Assembly (NCBI RefSeq): GCF_009834185.1
Contig: NZ_CP047173.1
Location: 4,092,001 to 4,156,000, forward strand
DNA: 64,000 nucleotides
Origin: Rathayibacter sp. VKM Ac-2760
Lineage (GTDB): Bacteria; Actinomycetota; Actinomycetes; Actinomycetales; Microbacteriaceae
Direction of reading: 5' to 3'
Below the pieces are notes generated by a model. That model worked only from the letters and a program-made list of their open reading frames with translations. It did no database searches and was not told the origin of the DNA. A program made the position numbers and the translations under genes. How positions within the stretch are numbered: the first letter of the stretch is position 1; every line of letters begins with the position of its first letter. Positions 43,338 to 51,517 of the stretch are shown here, piece after piece.

Positions 43338-44231
43338 TCAGTCGAGCGGGTAGTCGACGAAGGCGAAGGCCGAGCCGTCGGGGGCCCAGCTGGGGACGTT
43401 GACGGTGCCCTGGCCGCCGAAGAGCTCGACGATCGTGCTGGGCTCGGTCCAGGCGCCGACCCGCACGAGCCGCAGCTCCACCGGCAAGTTCCCGGGGTGG
43501 CCGGTCGTGCCGGGCGGGAAGCTCAGGTAGACGACGACCTCCCCGGTCGGGTCGATGTGCGGGAACCAGTTGACCCGCTCGTCGAAGGTGAGCTGCTCGA
43601 GGCCGCTGCCGTCCTCGCGGATGCGGGCGAGCTGGGCGTGCCCGGGCTCGGTGCTGAACTGCTCCGTGTTGAAGAGGATCCACTCCCCGTCCGGCGTCCA
43701 CTCGCTGCCGTCGGCGGGCCCGGGGTGGTCGGTGACGGCCCGGTCGTCGCCGCCGGTGCTGGCCATCGTGTGGATCCTCGCGGACGCCCACCAGTTCTCG
43801 CCCTCGGGCTCGAGGCGCACGTAGGCGAGCCGCTCTCCGTCGGGGCGGACCCCGTGCAGGAAGTGCAGCGCGCCGTCCTCCTCGGTCAGCCGCGTCGGCC
43901 GGCCGCCCGCGAGCGGCACCGACCAGATGTGCCAGTCGTTCGCGGACGCGTAGACGACGTCGCCGGCCGGGGCGAGCACGTGGTCGTTGTTGACGGGCGG
44001 GAGGCCCGGGGCGTCGATCGCGGTCGGCGGCGCGGAGCCGTCGGCCGGCAGGAGCCAGAGCCGACCCTGCGCGTTGACGAGGAGGCGGTCATCGCGGGTC
44101 CAGTTCGGCGCCTCGAAGAGCAGCTCGGTCGATTCGGCGACGGTGCGCGTGCCGCCGGTGGCGCGGTCCCAGATCCGGATGCGCGCGCGCTGGCCGGGGA
44201 GCAGCTGCGGGAGCGGCGGGCTCTCGATCAC
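43338..44231 (-). CDS. TolB-like beta-propeller protein (PD40/WD40-like)
   Basis: A 297-residue protein built of repeated beta-propeller blades (FEAPNWTRDDRLLVNAQGRL, HIWSVPLAGGRPTRLT, GSEWTPDGEWILFNTEQF, VPSWAPDGSAFAFVDYPLD), as in TolB C-terminal domains. It lacks a signal peptide, so it is probably cytoplasmic. GTG 44231 overlaps the TGA of the UPF0303 gene, so the two are co-translated. It is convergent with the FadR-type regulator. The function is unknown; carbohydrate- or peptide-related sensing is possible. Confidence 0.85.
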   Translation of the reverse strand: MIESPPLPQLLPGQRARIRIWDRATGGTRTVAESTELLFEAPNWTRDDRLLVNAQGRLWLLPADGSAPPTAIDAPGLPPVNNDHVLAPAGDVVYASANDWHIWSVPLAGGRPTRLTEEDGALHFLHGVRPDGERLAYVRLEPEGENWWASARIHTMASTGGDDRAVTDHPGPADGSEWTPDGEWILFNTEQFSTEPGHAQLARIREDGSGLEQLTFDERVNWFPHIDPTGEVVVYLSFPPGTTGHPGNLPVELRLVRVGAWTEPSTIVELFGGQGTVNVPSWAPDGSAFAFVDYPLD

Positions 44232-44722
44232 GACCGCTCCTCGGCGATCTGCTCCTCGGCGATCTGCGCGCGGAGGCCCTCGACGATCAGGTCGTGGTTT
44301 TCCTCCGAGGAGAGGCCGGAGGCGGTGGCCACGGCGACGACGCCGACGCCGCGCACCCGGATGGGGACCGCGCCGGCCGTGAGGGCGTAGCGGTGGTCGA
44401 GCCAGCCGATGCTCGCCGGGTCGAAGCCGGCGAGGCGCGCCTCGACGAGCGCGCCCGAGGCCTCCATCCGCAGGACGAGCGCGGCCTTGCGCTGGATCCA
44501 GAACTCCTGGTCCGGGGTGGTGCCGGGCAGCATCGCGCGGAAGAGCGTCAGTCCGGGGCGCTGGATGTCGATGCCGACCCGCAGTCCGCGCTCGAGCGCG
44601 AGGGCGGCGAGTCGCGTGCCCAGCCGGTAGGCGGTCGCGCTGTCGAAGCGGTCGAAGACCAGCTCCCGCTCCTGCTCCTCCAGCTCGGCGAGGCGCGCGG
44701 CGGCGGACTCCGCCGCAGTCAT
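44228..44722 (-). CDS. UPF0303 / heme-degrading-domain (HbpS-like) family protein
   Basis: A 164-residue cytoplasmic protein with the UPF0303 pattern ATAYRLGTRLAALALERGLR, then GIDIQRPGLTLFRAMLPGTT, EFWIQRKAALVLRMEASGAL and GAVPIRVRGVGVVAVATASG. Members share a fold with HbpS/GlcG-type proteins, some of which bind heme, but a biochemical role is not settled. ATG 44722 overlaps the stop of a 38-codon frame upstream (44719-44835) by four bases; that short frame may be a leader or chance. It is followed by the propeller gene. Confidence 0.85.
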   Translation of the reverse strand: MTAAESAAARLAELEEQERELVFDRFDSATAYRLGTRLAALALERGLRVGIDIQRPGLTLFRAMLPGTTPDQEFWIQRKAALVLRMEASGALVEARLAGFDPASIGWLDHRYALTAGAVPIRVRGVGVVAVATASGLSSEENHDLIVEGLRAQIAEEQIAEERS

Positions 44723-44883
44723 GCGGCGACCTCGGCGCGGGCGGTGGCGCGGGACTCCGCGTCGTGCGCGGGCGGCTCGACCCGGCAGTCGCCGGCGACG
44801 CGCGACGCCGCGCCGGTGCGGCTCGATCCAGTCATCGTCCGAGTGTGGCACGAGCGGGAGCGGAGCGACGGGGCGGGCGGGCC

Positions 44884-44921
44884 GGGTCTCGAGACGCCCC
44901 TTCGGGGCTGCTCGACCAGCA
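44884..44921. repeat. REP-like palindromic repeat, half-unit
   Basis: GGTCTCGAGACGCCCCTT and GGGGCTGCTCGACCAGC match the right half-unit of the REP-like copies at 8285 and 57523. Only one hairpin half is present here, between a minus-strand gene pair. Confidence 0.65.
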
Positions 44922-44950
44922 AAGACCGGTCGGGTCGACCTCGGGCACCG

Positions 44951-45799
44951 TCACGGCCGCTCCTCCGCTCGCCGCGCCGTCTCCGCATGCGCCCAGACGA
45001 CGAACTCCTCGGCGATCCCCGCCCAGCGCGCGTCGGCTCCGCCCAGGGCGGGGTCGACGACGTGGAGTCGTTGGACGATCGCGGCGCGGAGGAGGTCGTG
45101 GAACCGCTCCGGTGCCGGTCCGCGCAGTGCCCACTCGGCGGCCTCGCTCTTGCCTGCGACGGTGCCGGTGGTCGCCGACCAGAGGAGGCGGCAGAGGGTG
45201 AGGACGACGTAGGGCCGGGCCCAGCCGTCCGAGAGCGCTGCCGGGTCCTCTCGGATCCAGGCGGCCTTCGCGGCGGCCTGGACGACCGCCTCGGCCCGGA
45301 TCAGGCCGCGAGCCACCGGCGGAACGAGCGCAGCAGCACTCGGTCCCGCGAGGGCCACGCCCGTCTCGCGCAGCGTCCAGCGACCGTTCCAGGTGTCGTC
45401 GTGACGGGAGTGCTCCATCTCCCGGCTGCCGTTGTCGACGTACAGCCACGGCTCGTGGGCTCCGACGGGATCGCGCAGCGCCTCGACGTCGACCCAGCTG
45501 CCCTCGAGACGCGACGCCCACCGCTCGGCACGATCCGGGAACGCGGCGTGGAACCGCCTGATCCGGCCCTCCTCCCCGGGCGTCGGCGATCGATCGGCGA
45601 CGACGAGGAAGTCGACATCGCTCGCCTCGTCTCCGTGGCCGGCGGCGAACGAGCCGGTGAGGTGGACGCCCGTCAGCGATTCGCGCAGGATCCCCTCCGC
45701 ACCACCCCGCAGCGCCGCCAGGACGCGGAGGAGCTCGGCCGCCGAATCGGCACCCAGCCGGCCGGTCAGTCGAGCGAGAAGATCCGCCGATCGCTCCAT
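44951..45799 (-). CDS. Nucleotidyltransferase-domain protein (DUF4111-like C-terminal region)
   Basis: A 282-residue protein. The polymerase-beta-type nucleotidyltransferase site is visible: GSFAAGHGDEASDVDFLVV holds the GS and DxD metal residues near residue 50-70. The C-terminal helical part (LRAEAVVQAAAKAAWIREDP-type stretch, LTLCRLLWSATTGTVAGKSE, AAEWALRG) is like that of aminoglycoside adenylyltransferase-type proteins. Antibiotic modification is possible, but the sequence alone cannot tell it from other nucleotidyltransferases of this type. Confidence 0.8.
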   Translation of the reverse strand: MERSADLLARLTGRLGADSAAELLRVLAALRGGAEGILRESLTGVHLTGSFAAGHGDEASDVDFLVVADRSPTPGEEGRIRRFHAAFPDRAERWASRLEGSWVDVEALRDPVGAHEPWLYVDNGSREMEHSRHDDTWNGRWTLRETGVALAGPSAAALVPPVARGLIRAEAVVQAAAKAAWIREDPAALSDGWARPYVVLTLCRLLWSATTGTVAGKSEAAEWALRGPAPERFHDLLRAAIVQRLHVVDPALGGADARWAGIAEEFVVWAHAETARRAEERP

Positions 45800-45952
45800 G
45801 CGCCCGACCCTAGCCCGGTGCGCGCGCCGAGCGGCCGGGAGGGCACCTCGGCCGTTCCGCTCCCGGAGTGGGTCGTCGGTGCACCTGCGCGCGCTGCGGG
45901 TGCTCGCGCAGGCGACTACCGGGGCGGCGCCTCGGTCCGTAGGGTCGGAACC

Positions 45953-46141
45953 ATGGACTCGCGACGGCTCCCCGCCATCGGCGCCCCGGCCGCCCGAGCG
46001 CTCGAGGGGGCGGGCGTGCGTGATGTGGACGACCTGCGGCGGGTGGGCCTCGACCACCTCGCGACCCTCCACGGAGTGGGGCCCAAGGCCGTGCGGCTCC
46101 TCCGGCAGGCCCTCGACGCCGCCGATGACGACCTCCGGTGA
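45953..46141 (+). CDS. Small helix-hairpin-helix protein
   Basis: A 62-residue protein, IGAPAARALEGAGVRDVDDL then LATLHGVGPKAVRLLRQAL, forming two helix-hairpin-helix motifs of the kind that bind DNA backbone non-specifically. Such free-standing HhH proteins are common in actinobacteria and have no assigned role. ATG 45953 follows AGGGTCGGAACC. Confidence 0.75.
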   Translation: MDSRRLPAIGAPAARALEGAGVRDVDDLRRVGLDHLATLHGVGPKAVRLLRQALDAADDDLR

Positions 46142-46173
46142 GGGGCGCTCCCCAGGGCCGCCCACTCCCGCAG

Positions 46174-46542
46174 TCAGCCGCCGGTGAGCTGCGATACCCG
46201 GCCGCGGGAGACGCCGAGGATCGCCGCGGAGTCCGTCACGGAGAATCCCGCTTCCCGCAGCCGACGTGCCGCGACACGCGCACGAGCGGCTGCGGTGATC
46301 GACGCCTGCGCCGCCTGTTCGGTCGCTCGTCGCGCCTCGATGATCTCGGCGCCGAGCGGACCGATCTCCGGCACGACCGTCACGCCCCACTCGCCGTGGT
46401 CGACGTTCGGATCGACGGTGTCGAGGTAGTCGCGCACCTGCTGCACGGCCTTGTCGAGGGTGCTTACCTGGGTCGCGGCCTCGCCGTCGATCCACAGCTC
46501 CCAGCCGTGCTCCCAGTGATGCGCGGTGACCGTGATGCTCAT
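46174..46542 (-). CDS. hicB: HicB-family antitoxin with C-terminal helix-turn-helix
   Basis: A 122-residue antitoxin. The N-terminal part (HHWEHGWELWIDGEAATQVS, LDKAVQQVRDYLDTVDP) is a partial RNase-H-like HicB fold that would bind HicA. The C-terminal part (ARRLREAGFSVTDSAAILGV, SRGRVSQL) is a helix-turn-helix that would bind its own promoter. ATG 46542 overlaps the HicA stop by four bases. Toxin-first order is usual for HicAB. Confidence 0.8.
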   Translation of the reverse strand: MSITVTAHHWEHGWELWIDGEAATQVSTLDKAVQQVRDYLDTVDPNVDHGEWGVTVVPEIGPLGAEIIEARRATEQAAQASITAAARARVAARRLREAGFSVTDSAAILGVSRGRVSQLTGG

Positions 46543-46742
46543 CGCTCGTCCTCCTTCGCCGCCTCGATGGCGTTCAACGCCTTGCGCACAAGCCCCGGCG
46601 AGACGTCCCGGGTCTGCGTGAGGACCACGTGATGCTTTCCGTTGCACGACCAGACCTCGTGATCCCCCTTCCCTTCGCGGGAAGTGAAACCTGCCGCCCG
46701 CAGCAGTGCCACCAGCTCTCTGTACCGCATCGGCTTCACCAC
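46539..46742 (-). CDS. hicA: HicA-family mRNA interferase toxin
   Basis: A 67-residue double-stranded RNA-binding-fold toxin that cleaves mRNA when free. The pattern YRELVALLRAAGFTSREGKG, then DHEVWSCNGKHHVVLTQ, is the HicA family, with the catalytic His in GDHEVW. The start is GTG 46742 or ATG 46730; no strong ribosome-binding site is seen. It is co-translated with HicB downstream. Confidence 0.85.
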   Translation of the reverse strand: MVKPMRYRELVALLRAAGFTSREGKGDHEVWSCNGKHHVVLTQTRDVSPGLVRKALNAIEAAKEDER

Positions 46743-46750
46743 GACACTAA

Positions 46751-46790
46751 TTTACCCCGGCTAAATCGGCAATGTCTAGCCTGGGTAGAC
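46751..46790. promoter_or_regulatory. Two related operator-like palindromes upstream of hicA
   Basis: TTTACCCCGGCTAAA (46751-46765) and GTCTAGCCTGGGTAGAC (46774-46790) are imperfect palindromes sharing the core TAGCC-N-GGGTA, with centres 24 bp apart. Positioned just upstream of hicA, they are likely HicB binding sites for autoregulation. Confidence 0.55.
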
Positions 46791-46807
46791 ATGCTCGAGG
46801 AAGCGGA

Positions 46808-47668
46808 TCACTCGCGGTCGCGCCACTCGGTGATCGCGCCGACGACGCGGTCGAGGTCGGACTCGAGCAGGAAGTGCCCGCCGTCGACGAGCTCGACGCG
46901 CGCGTGCGGGGCGTCGCGCATGAAGGCCTCAGCGCCGGCCGCGGCGAAGATCTCGTCGTTGCGCCCCCAGACGGCGAGGACGGGGACCCGCGACGCGCGG
47001 AGCCAGGCCTGCACGGCGGGGTACAGCTCACGGTTCGTGGCGTAGTCGCGGAAGAGGGCCAGCTGCACGTCGTCCTGCCCGGGGCGGGCGAGGAGCGCGA
47101 GGTCGTGCTCCCAGGCGTCCGGGTCGACGGTGCCGGGGTCGGGGACCCCGTGGGTGTACTGCCACTCGACGGCCTCGCGGCCGAGAGCCGGCCGGAGGGC
47201 GTCGCGGGTCGCGTCGCTCCGCTCGGCGGCGTCGGCCCAGATCGGGTCCCAGAAGCCGGGGACGAATCCCTCCTCGTAGGCGTTGCCGTTCTGCGAGATC
47301 ACGCCGACGACCGCGGCGGGGTCGGCGAGGGCGAGGCGCCAGCCGACGGGGGCGCCGTAGTCCTGGACGTAGATCGTGTACCGAGACACCCCGAGGGTCT
47401 CGAGGAAGCGGCCGGTCACCTCGGCCAGGGACGCGAAGGTGTAGTCGAAGTCGTCGACGGCGGGTGCGGACGAGCGCCCGAAGCCGATGAGGTCGGGGGC
47501 GATGACGCGGTAGTGCCCCGCGAGGGCGGGGATCAGATGCCGGAACATGTGCGAGCTGCTCGGGTATCCGTGCAGCAGCAGGAGGACGGGGGCGTCGACG
47601 GGCCCGGCCTCCCGCCAGAAGACGTCGAGCCCCTCCACGGAGACGGTGCGGTGATGGACGGCGACCAT
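46808..47668 (-). CDS. Alpha/beta hydrolase, epoxide hydrolase/haloalkane dehalogenase-like
   Basis: A 286-residue hydrolase. The oxyanion motif HGYPSSSHMFRHL and the sequence VQDYGAPVGWRLAL, which has Asp as nucleophile, point to the epoxide hydrolase/dehalogenase branch rather than esterases. The acid is in WGRNDEIF and the His in VDGGHFLLESD. ATG 47668 has AAAGGG seven bases before it; TTG 47683 is an alternative. It is divergent from a CGNR-type regulator across an operator-like spacer. Confidence 0.9.
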   Translation of the reverse strand: MVAVHHRTVSVEGLDVFWREAGPVDAPVLLLLHGYPSSSHMFRHLIPALAGHYRVIAPDLIGFGRSSAPAVDDFDYTFASLAEVTGRFLETLGVSRYTIYVQDYGAPVGWRLALADPAAVVGVISQNGNAYEEGFVPGFWDPIWADAAERSDATRDALRPALGREAVEWQYTHGVPDPGTVDPDAWEHDLALLARPGQDDVQLALFRDYATNRELYPAVQAWLRASRVPVLAVWGRNDEIFAAAGAEAFMRDAPHARVELVDGGHFLLESDLDRVVGAITEWRDRE

Positions 47669-47670
47669 GA

Positions 47671-47700
47671 CTAACCCTTTCAACTAGATTTACTGGTTAG
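47671..47700. promoter_or_regulatory. Operator-like inverted repeats between hydrolase and CGNR regulator
   Basis: CTAACC (47671-47676) and GGTTAG (47695-47700) are inverted, and inside them AACTAG and CTGGTT form a second imperfect palindrome (47682-47698). This A+T-rich patch in the divergent spacer is the likely site for the regulator. Confidence 0.45.
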
Positions 47701-47753
47701 CCGGACGCTAGCATGGATCGAGCGAGCCGCACGGCACGGGAGAGCGGGGATCG

Positions 47754-48251
47754 ATGGAACGGGACGAGGAGCTGCTCCTGGCGGTGCTGAACAGCGCGCC
47801 CGTGGTGAACGGCCGGCCGACGGACGACCTCCGGGACGCATCCGGGCGGGAGCTCGCGCGACGCTGGGGCGGCGTCGGCACCGTGCACGAGCTCGAGCGG
47901 CTGCGCGGCGCCCGCGACGCGCTCCAGGCCGTCGTGCGCTCGGCCGCACCCGCGGCGCTGGCGGAGCTCTCGGGCCTGGTCGCGGAGGCCGTCCGCACCC
48001 CGCGCGTCACCGGCGAGGGCGTCGTGTGGGAGCTGCGCGCTCCTGAGGCGGACCGCCTCGCGGTGGAGGCCGTCCTCGCGTGGTCGGAGGTGAGCGCCCG
48101 GTTCCCGGGGCGGCTCCGCGCCTGCGCGAACGACGAGTGCAACCTCTTCCTCCTCGACCGCAGCCGGCCCGGCACCGCGAAGTGGTGCTCGATGGCGACC
48201 TGCGGCAACCGGATGAAGGCCCGCGCGCACGCCAACCGATCGCGGGACTGA
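47754..48251 (+). CDS. CGNR zinc-finger (ABATE-type) transcriptional regulator
   Basis: A 165-residue protein. The N-terminal ABATE-like domain (LAVLNSAPVVNGRPTDDLRD, RLRGARDALQAVVRSAAPAA) senses an unknown stress or ligand. The C-terminal CGNR zinc finger is complete: CANDECNLFLLDRS, then KWCSMATCGNRMKARAH. It is divergent from the alpha/beta hydrolase, which it probably regulates. Confidence 0.9.
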   Translation: MERDEELLLAVLNSAPVVNGRPTDDLRDASGRELARRWGGVGTVHELERLRGARDALQAVVRSAAPAALAELSGLVAEAVRTPRVTGEGVVWELRAPEADRLAVEAVLAWSEVSARFPGRLRACANDECNLFLLDRSRPGTAKWCSMATCGNRMKARAHANRSRD

Positions 48252-48383
48252 CGGCGGCCCTCCGGGCTCGGGCGCCCGCTTCCGGACATGACCGCTAGCG
48301 GGCGTTGCACCGCGACTCGGCACCTGCCACGGTCGCAGAGCGACCGACGACGGTCCACCGCCTCGAACGACCGGAGTGCACTG

Positions 48384-48800
48384 ATGAGCGATCCCCTCTC
48401 GACCGACGACAGCACGAGCGAGATGACGCCCGAGGTGCTCGCGGCGTTCAGCGACGCCTGGAGCCGACACGACCTCGAGGAGCTGATGAGCCACGTCACC
48501 GACGACTGCGTCTACGGCGCGTCCGTCGGCCCCGAGCCCGGCCGCACCTGGTCCGGCAAGGAGCAGGTCCGCGAGGGCTTCGCGCTCATGCTCGCCTTCG
48601 ACACCGGGCAGGAGCGGCACGAGGAGGGGGAGCCGATCATCGCCGGGACCCGCGGTGCCGCCACCTGGTCCTTCACCGGGACCGGCCCGGACGGCGCGCC
48701 CCAGGTCACGCGGGGCTGCGACATCTACGAGTTCCGCGGCGGGAAGATCGCCCGCAAGGACGCGTTCCGGAAGGTCTTCAAGGCCGACGACGAGGAGTAG
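48384..48800 (+). CDS. SnoaL/NTF2-like domain protein
   Basis: A 138-residue protein with the cone-shaped NTF2 fold pattern: EVLAAFSDAWSRHDLEELMS, HVTDDCVYGASVGPEPGRTW and the strand CDIYEFRGGKIARKDAFRKV. Proteins of this fold range from isomerases to binding proteins, and the function here is unknown. ATG 48384 follows GGAGTGCACTG. Confidence 0.82.
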   Translation: MSDPLSTDDSTSEMTPEVLAAFSDAWSRHDLEELMSHVTDDCVYGASVGPEPGRTWSGKEQVREGFALMLAFDTGQERHEEGEPIIAGTRGAATWSFTGTGPDGAPQVTRGCDIYEFRGGKIARKDAFRKVFKADDEE

Positions 48801-48897
48801 CCGCCCGGCACGGCCGCGCGAGGGGCGTCCCGCGCGGCCGCCTGCGTGGTACCACCAGGGAACCCCTCGCGACGAGGCTCCGACCTAGCCTCGGAGG

Positions 48898-50310
48898 GTG
48901 ACGCACACGACCCGCGAGACGGCGCCCGCCTCCGACCGCGCCGACACCACAGGCGCAGGCTCGCCCCGGCGCACCCTGTTCCTCGCGTCGCTCGGCTTCT
49001 TCCTGATCACGCTCGACATCCTGATCGTCAACGTCGCCCTCACCCGGATCAGCGCGGACCTGGGCGGCGGGACGACCGGTCAGCAGTGGATCATCGACGG
49101 CTACACGCTCCTCTTCGCGTCGCTGCTGCTGTTCGCCGGCAACCTCGCCGACCGCATCGGCGCCAAGCGCGCCCTCGGCTCCGGGATCGCCCTGTTCCTG
49201 CTCTCCTCGGTCGCCTGCGCGCTCGCGCCGACCGTCGGGGCGCTGATCGCCGCCCGCTTCGTGCAGGGCGCCGCGGCCGCCGCGATGCTGCCCTCCTCGA
49301 TGGCGCTGATCCGGGAGGCGTTCCCCGATGCCCGCGAGCGCGCCCGCGCCCTCGGGATCTGGGCGGTCGGCGGGGCCGTCGCCGGCGCCGTCGGGCCGCT
49401 GCTGGGCGGGCTGCTGACCACCGTCGACTGGCGACTCGTCTTCCTGATCAACATCCCGGTCTGCGCGGTCATGCTCGTGATGCTGCGCCGGGTGGCGCCC
49501 TCGCCCACCACCTCGCCGCCGTTCGACTGGGCCGGCCAGATCCTCTCCCTCGCCGGCCTCGGGGCGCTGATGTACGGGCTGATCGAGGGCGGGGCGATCG
49601 GCTTCACCGACCCCGTCGTCCTCGGCTGCCTCGCCCTGGCCGTCGCCGCCCTCAGCGGATTCCTGGTCGTGCAGTCCCGCGGCCGGCACCCGATGATGCC
49701 GCCCGACCTCTTCCGCAGCCGGAACATGCGCCTCGCGCTGCTCGTCGGCTTCGCGTTCATGGTCGGCAACTTCGGCTCCGTGTTCGTCGTCAGCCTCTAC
49801 CTCCAGCAGCACCTCGGCCTCACCCCGCTGCTCGCCGGCCTCGCCTTCCTGCCCTCCGCCGTCTTCGCCGTCGTCGGCAACATCGTCAGCGGCCACCTCG
49901 CCAACCGCTTCGGCCCCCGGCTGCCGATCGTCGGCGGCCTCGGCACGATGGCCGCCGGACTCCTGGGGCTGCTCGCCGCCGCACCGCTCGGCTCACCCCT
50001 CCTCGTCGGCGGGCTGCTCGTGCTCACCGGGATCGGCGGCTCCGTCGCCATGCCGCCCGCGACCGCCGTCGTCCTCGCGAGCGTCCCCCCGCACCGCGCG
50101 AGCACCGCCAGCGCCGTCTTCAACACCTTCCGCCAGGTCGGCGGCGCGGTCGCGATCGCCGTCTTCGGCGCGCTCCTGGCCGGCCCCGGCACCTTCGTCG
50201 ACGGGATGCGGACCAGCATGCTGATCGCCGCCGCCGTCCTCCTCGCCGCCGCCGCCGCGGCCGCCTTCGTCACAGATCGGCTGCCGGCCGCGCAGACCGC
50301 GGAGGCGTGA
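48898..50310 (+). CDS. MFS drug/solute transporter, DHA2 family (14 TM)
   Basis: A 470-residue exporter with about 14 hydrophobic segments. The family motifs are LGFFLITLDILIVNVALTRI in TM1, QQWIIDGYTLLFASLLLFAG around motif B, NLADRIGAKRALGSGIALFL (motif A) and GIWAVGGAVAGAVGPLLGGL (motif C, antiporter). It is probably proton-driven export of a drug or metabolite. The GTG start at 48898 follows GGAG. Confidence 0.92.
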   Translation: MTHTTRETAPASDRADTTGAGSPRRTLFLASLGFFLITLDILIVNVALTRISADLGGGTTGQQWIIDGYTLLFASLLLFAGNLADRIGAKRALGSGIALFLLSSVACALAPTVGALIAARFVQGAAAAAMLPSSMALIREAFPDARERARALGIWAVGGAVAGAVGPLLGGLLTTVDWRLVFLINIPVCAVMLVMLRRVAPSPTTSPPFDWAGQILSLAGLGALMYGLIEGGAIGFTDPVVLGCLALAVAALSGFLVVQSRGRHPMMPPDLFRSRNMRLALLVGFAFMVGNFGSVFVVSLYLQQHLGLTPLLAGLAFLPSAVFAVVGNIVSGHLANRFGPRLPIVGGLGTMAAGLLGLLAAAPLGSPLLVGGLLVLTGIGGSVAMPPATAVVLASVPPHRASTASAVFNTFRQVGGAVAIAVFGALLAGPGTFVDGMRTSMLIAAAVLLAAAAAAAFVTDRLPAAQTAEA

Positions 50311-50475
50311 CCGCCCGGCGCCGAGCACTGCGCCGCGTCCGTCCGAGCATCCGGCCGACCGTCCTTTCGTCCGTCCGAGAAGAATCTCGACGGCGGATGA
50401 ACGCCGGCGCCGTCCGGGCAGTACCCCTCTGCGAGTCGCCGATCTCCGGCGACCGGCAGTTTCAAGGAGTACACG

Positions 50476-51402
50476 ATGAGCAGGACCCTGAAAGTCGGCA
50501 TCACCGCTGTCGCCGTGGCCGGTGTGATGGCCGTGGCCCCCGTCTTCGCCGGAGCGAGCAGTGTTGCTCCCGCCGCGGCGACCAGCGCTTCCAGCAGTAC
50601 CTCGGTCGACGCGACCGCCGCGAGCCTGGTCAGCGCGGCCCGCGCGGTGGCGGGCAAGCTGCGCGTCGTCGGTCTCGCCGACGGCGGCACGAAGCTCGTG
50701 CAGTTCAATCCCCTCAAGCCCGGCACGGTGACGGGCAGCGTCGCCGTCAGCGGCCTGACCGGCGGCGACACCGCGCTGGTCGGCATCGACTACCGGGTCC
50801 AGGACGGCAAGCTCTACGGCGTCGGGAACACCGCGGCGAGCGCCGGCGTCTACTCCATCGACGCGGCCACCGGAGTGGCGACCCCGGTCACCCGCCTCAC
50901 CGTGGCGCTGAGCGGCACCGCCTTCGGAGTCGACTTCAACCCCGCCGCGAACGCTCTCCGCGTGATCAGCGACACCGGGCAGAACCTCCGCCAGCCGTTC
51001 GCCACTCCCGGCGCGGCGACGGTGGCCGACGGCGCGCTGAGCTACGCGGCGCCCGCGGTGGCCACGGGCGTCAACGGGGCGGCGTACACCAACAACGACC
51101 TCGACCCGAACACGGCGACCACCCTGTTCGTCCTGGACACGGCGCTCGACCAGATCGCCATCCAGTCCCCGGCGAACGCGGGCACGCTGGCGCCGACCGG
51201 GAAGCTCGGCGTCGACGCGGCGGGCGTCACCGGCTTCGACATCTACTCCGTGCTCCGCAACGGCAGCTCCGTCGGCTCGATCGGCCTCGCCGCCGTCAAC
51301 GGGTCGCTCTACCAGGTCGGCGTGCTCGAGGGCACGGCCACCCGGCTCGGCACCCTCGGCGGGGGCGTCACCGACATCGCGATCCCGCTCGTCCAGCGCT
51401 GA
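50476..51402 (+). CDS. Secreted DUF4394 propeller protein
   Basis: A 308-residue exported protein with a signal peptide (about 1-28: LKVGITAVAVAGVMAVAPVF, ending FAGASS). The mature part reads as a beta-propeller: LVGIDYRVQDGKLYGVGNTA, FGVDFNPAANALRVISDTGQ, NLRQPF, YTNNDLDPNTATTLFVLDTA. This pattern is DUF4394, of unknown function. ATG 50476 has AAGGAG eight bases before it. Confidence 0.9.
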   Translation: MSRTLKVGITAVAVAGVMAVAPVFAGASSVAPAAATSASSSTSVDATAASLVSAARAVAGKLRVVGLADGGTKLVQFNPLKPGTVTGSVAVSGLTGGDTALVGIDYRVQDGKLYGVGNTAASAGVYSIDAATGVATPVTRLTVALSGTAFGVDFNPAANALRVISDTGQNLRQPFATPGAATVADGALSYAAPAVATGVNGAAYTNNDLDPNTATTLFVLDTALDQIAIQSPANAGTLAPTGKLGVDAAGVTGFDIYSVLRNGSSVGSIGLAAVNGSLYQVGVLEGTATRLGTLGGGVTDIAIPLVQR

Positions 51403-51406
51403 TCCG

Positions 51407-51448
51407 GAGGCGCTGACCCTGAGGCGCTGACCCTGAGACGCTGAACTG
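51407..51448. repeat. Three tandem 14-bp repeats after the DUF4394 stop
   Basis: GAGGCGCTGACCCT occurs at 51407 and 51421, with a variant GAGACGCTGAACTG at 51435. Each unit repeats the CGCTGA of the gene's own terminal codons, suggesting duplication of the stop region. Confidence 0.65.
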
Positions 51449-51516
51449 GGCGCGCGCCCTCGCCCGCCGATGCTCCCCCGGGAGCATCCGCGCGGGCGGG
51501 AGGCGCGCGCCCTTTC
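51448..51516. terminator. Large hairpin terminator between convergent genes
   Basis: Outer stem GGGCGCGCGCC with GGCGCGCGCCC (51448-51458 and 51502-51512), middle stem CGCCCGC with GCGGGCG, and inner stem GATGCTCCC with GGGAGCATC, followed by TTTCGT. The genes on both sides converge on it, so it may serve both. Confidence 0.75.
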
Positions 51517-51517
51517 G

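Noticed and set aside
44719..44835. A 38-codon gene coupled to the UPF0303 start
   Set aside because: The four-base overlap is suggestive, but the sequence is low-complexity and no ribosome-binding site is clear.
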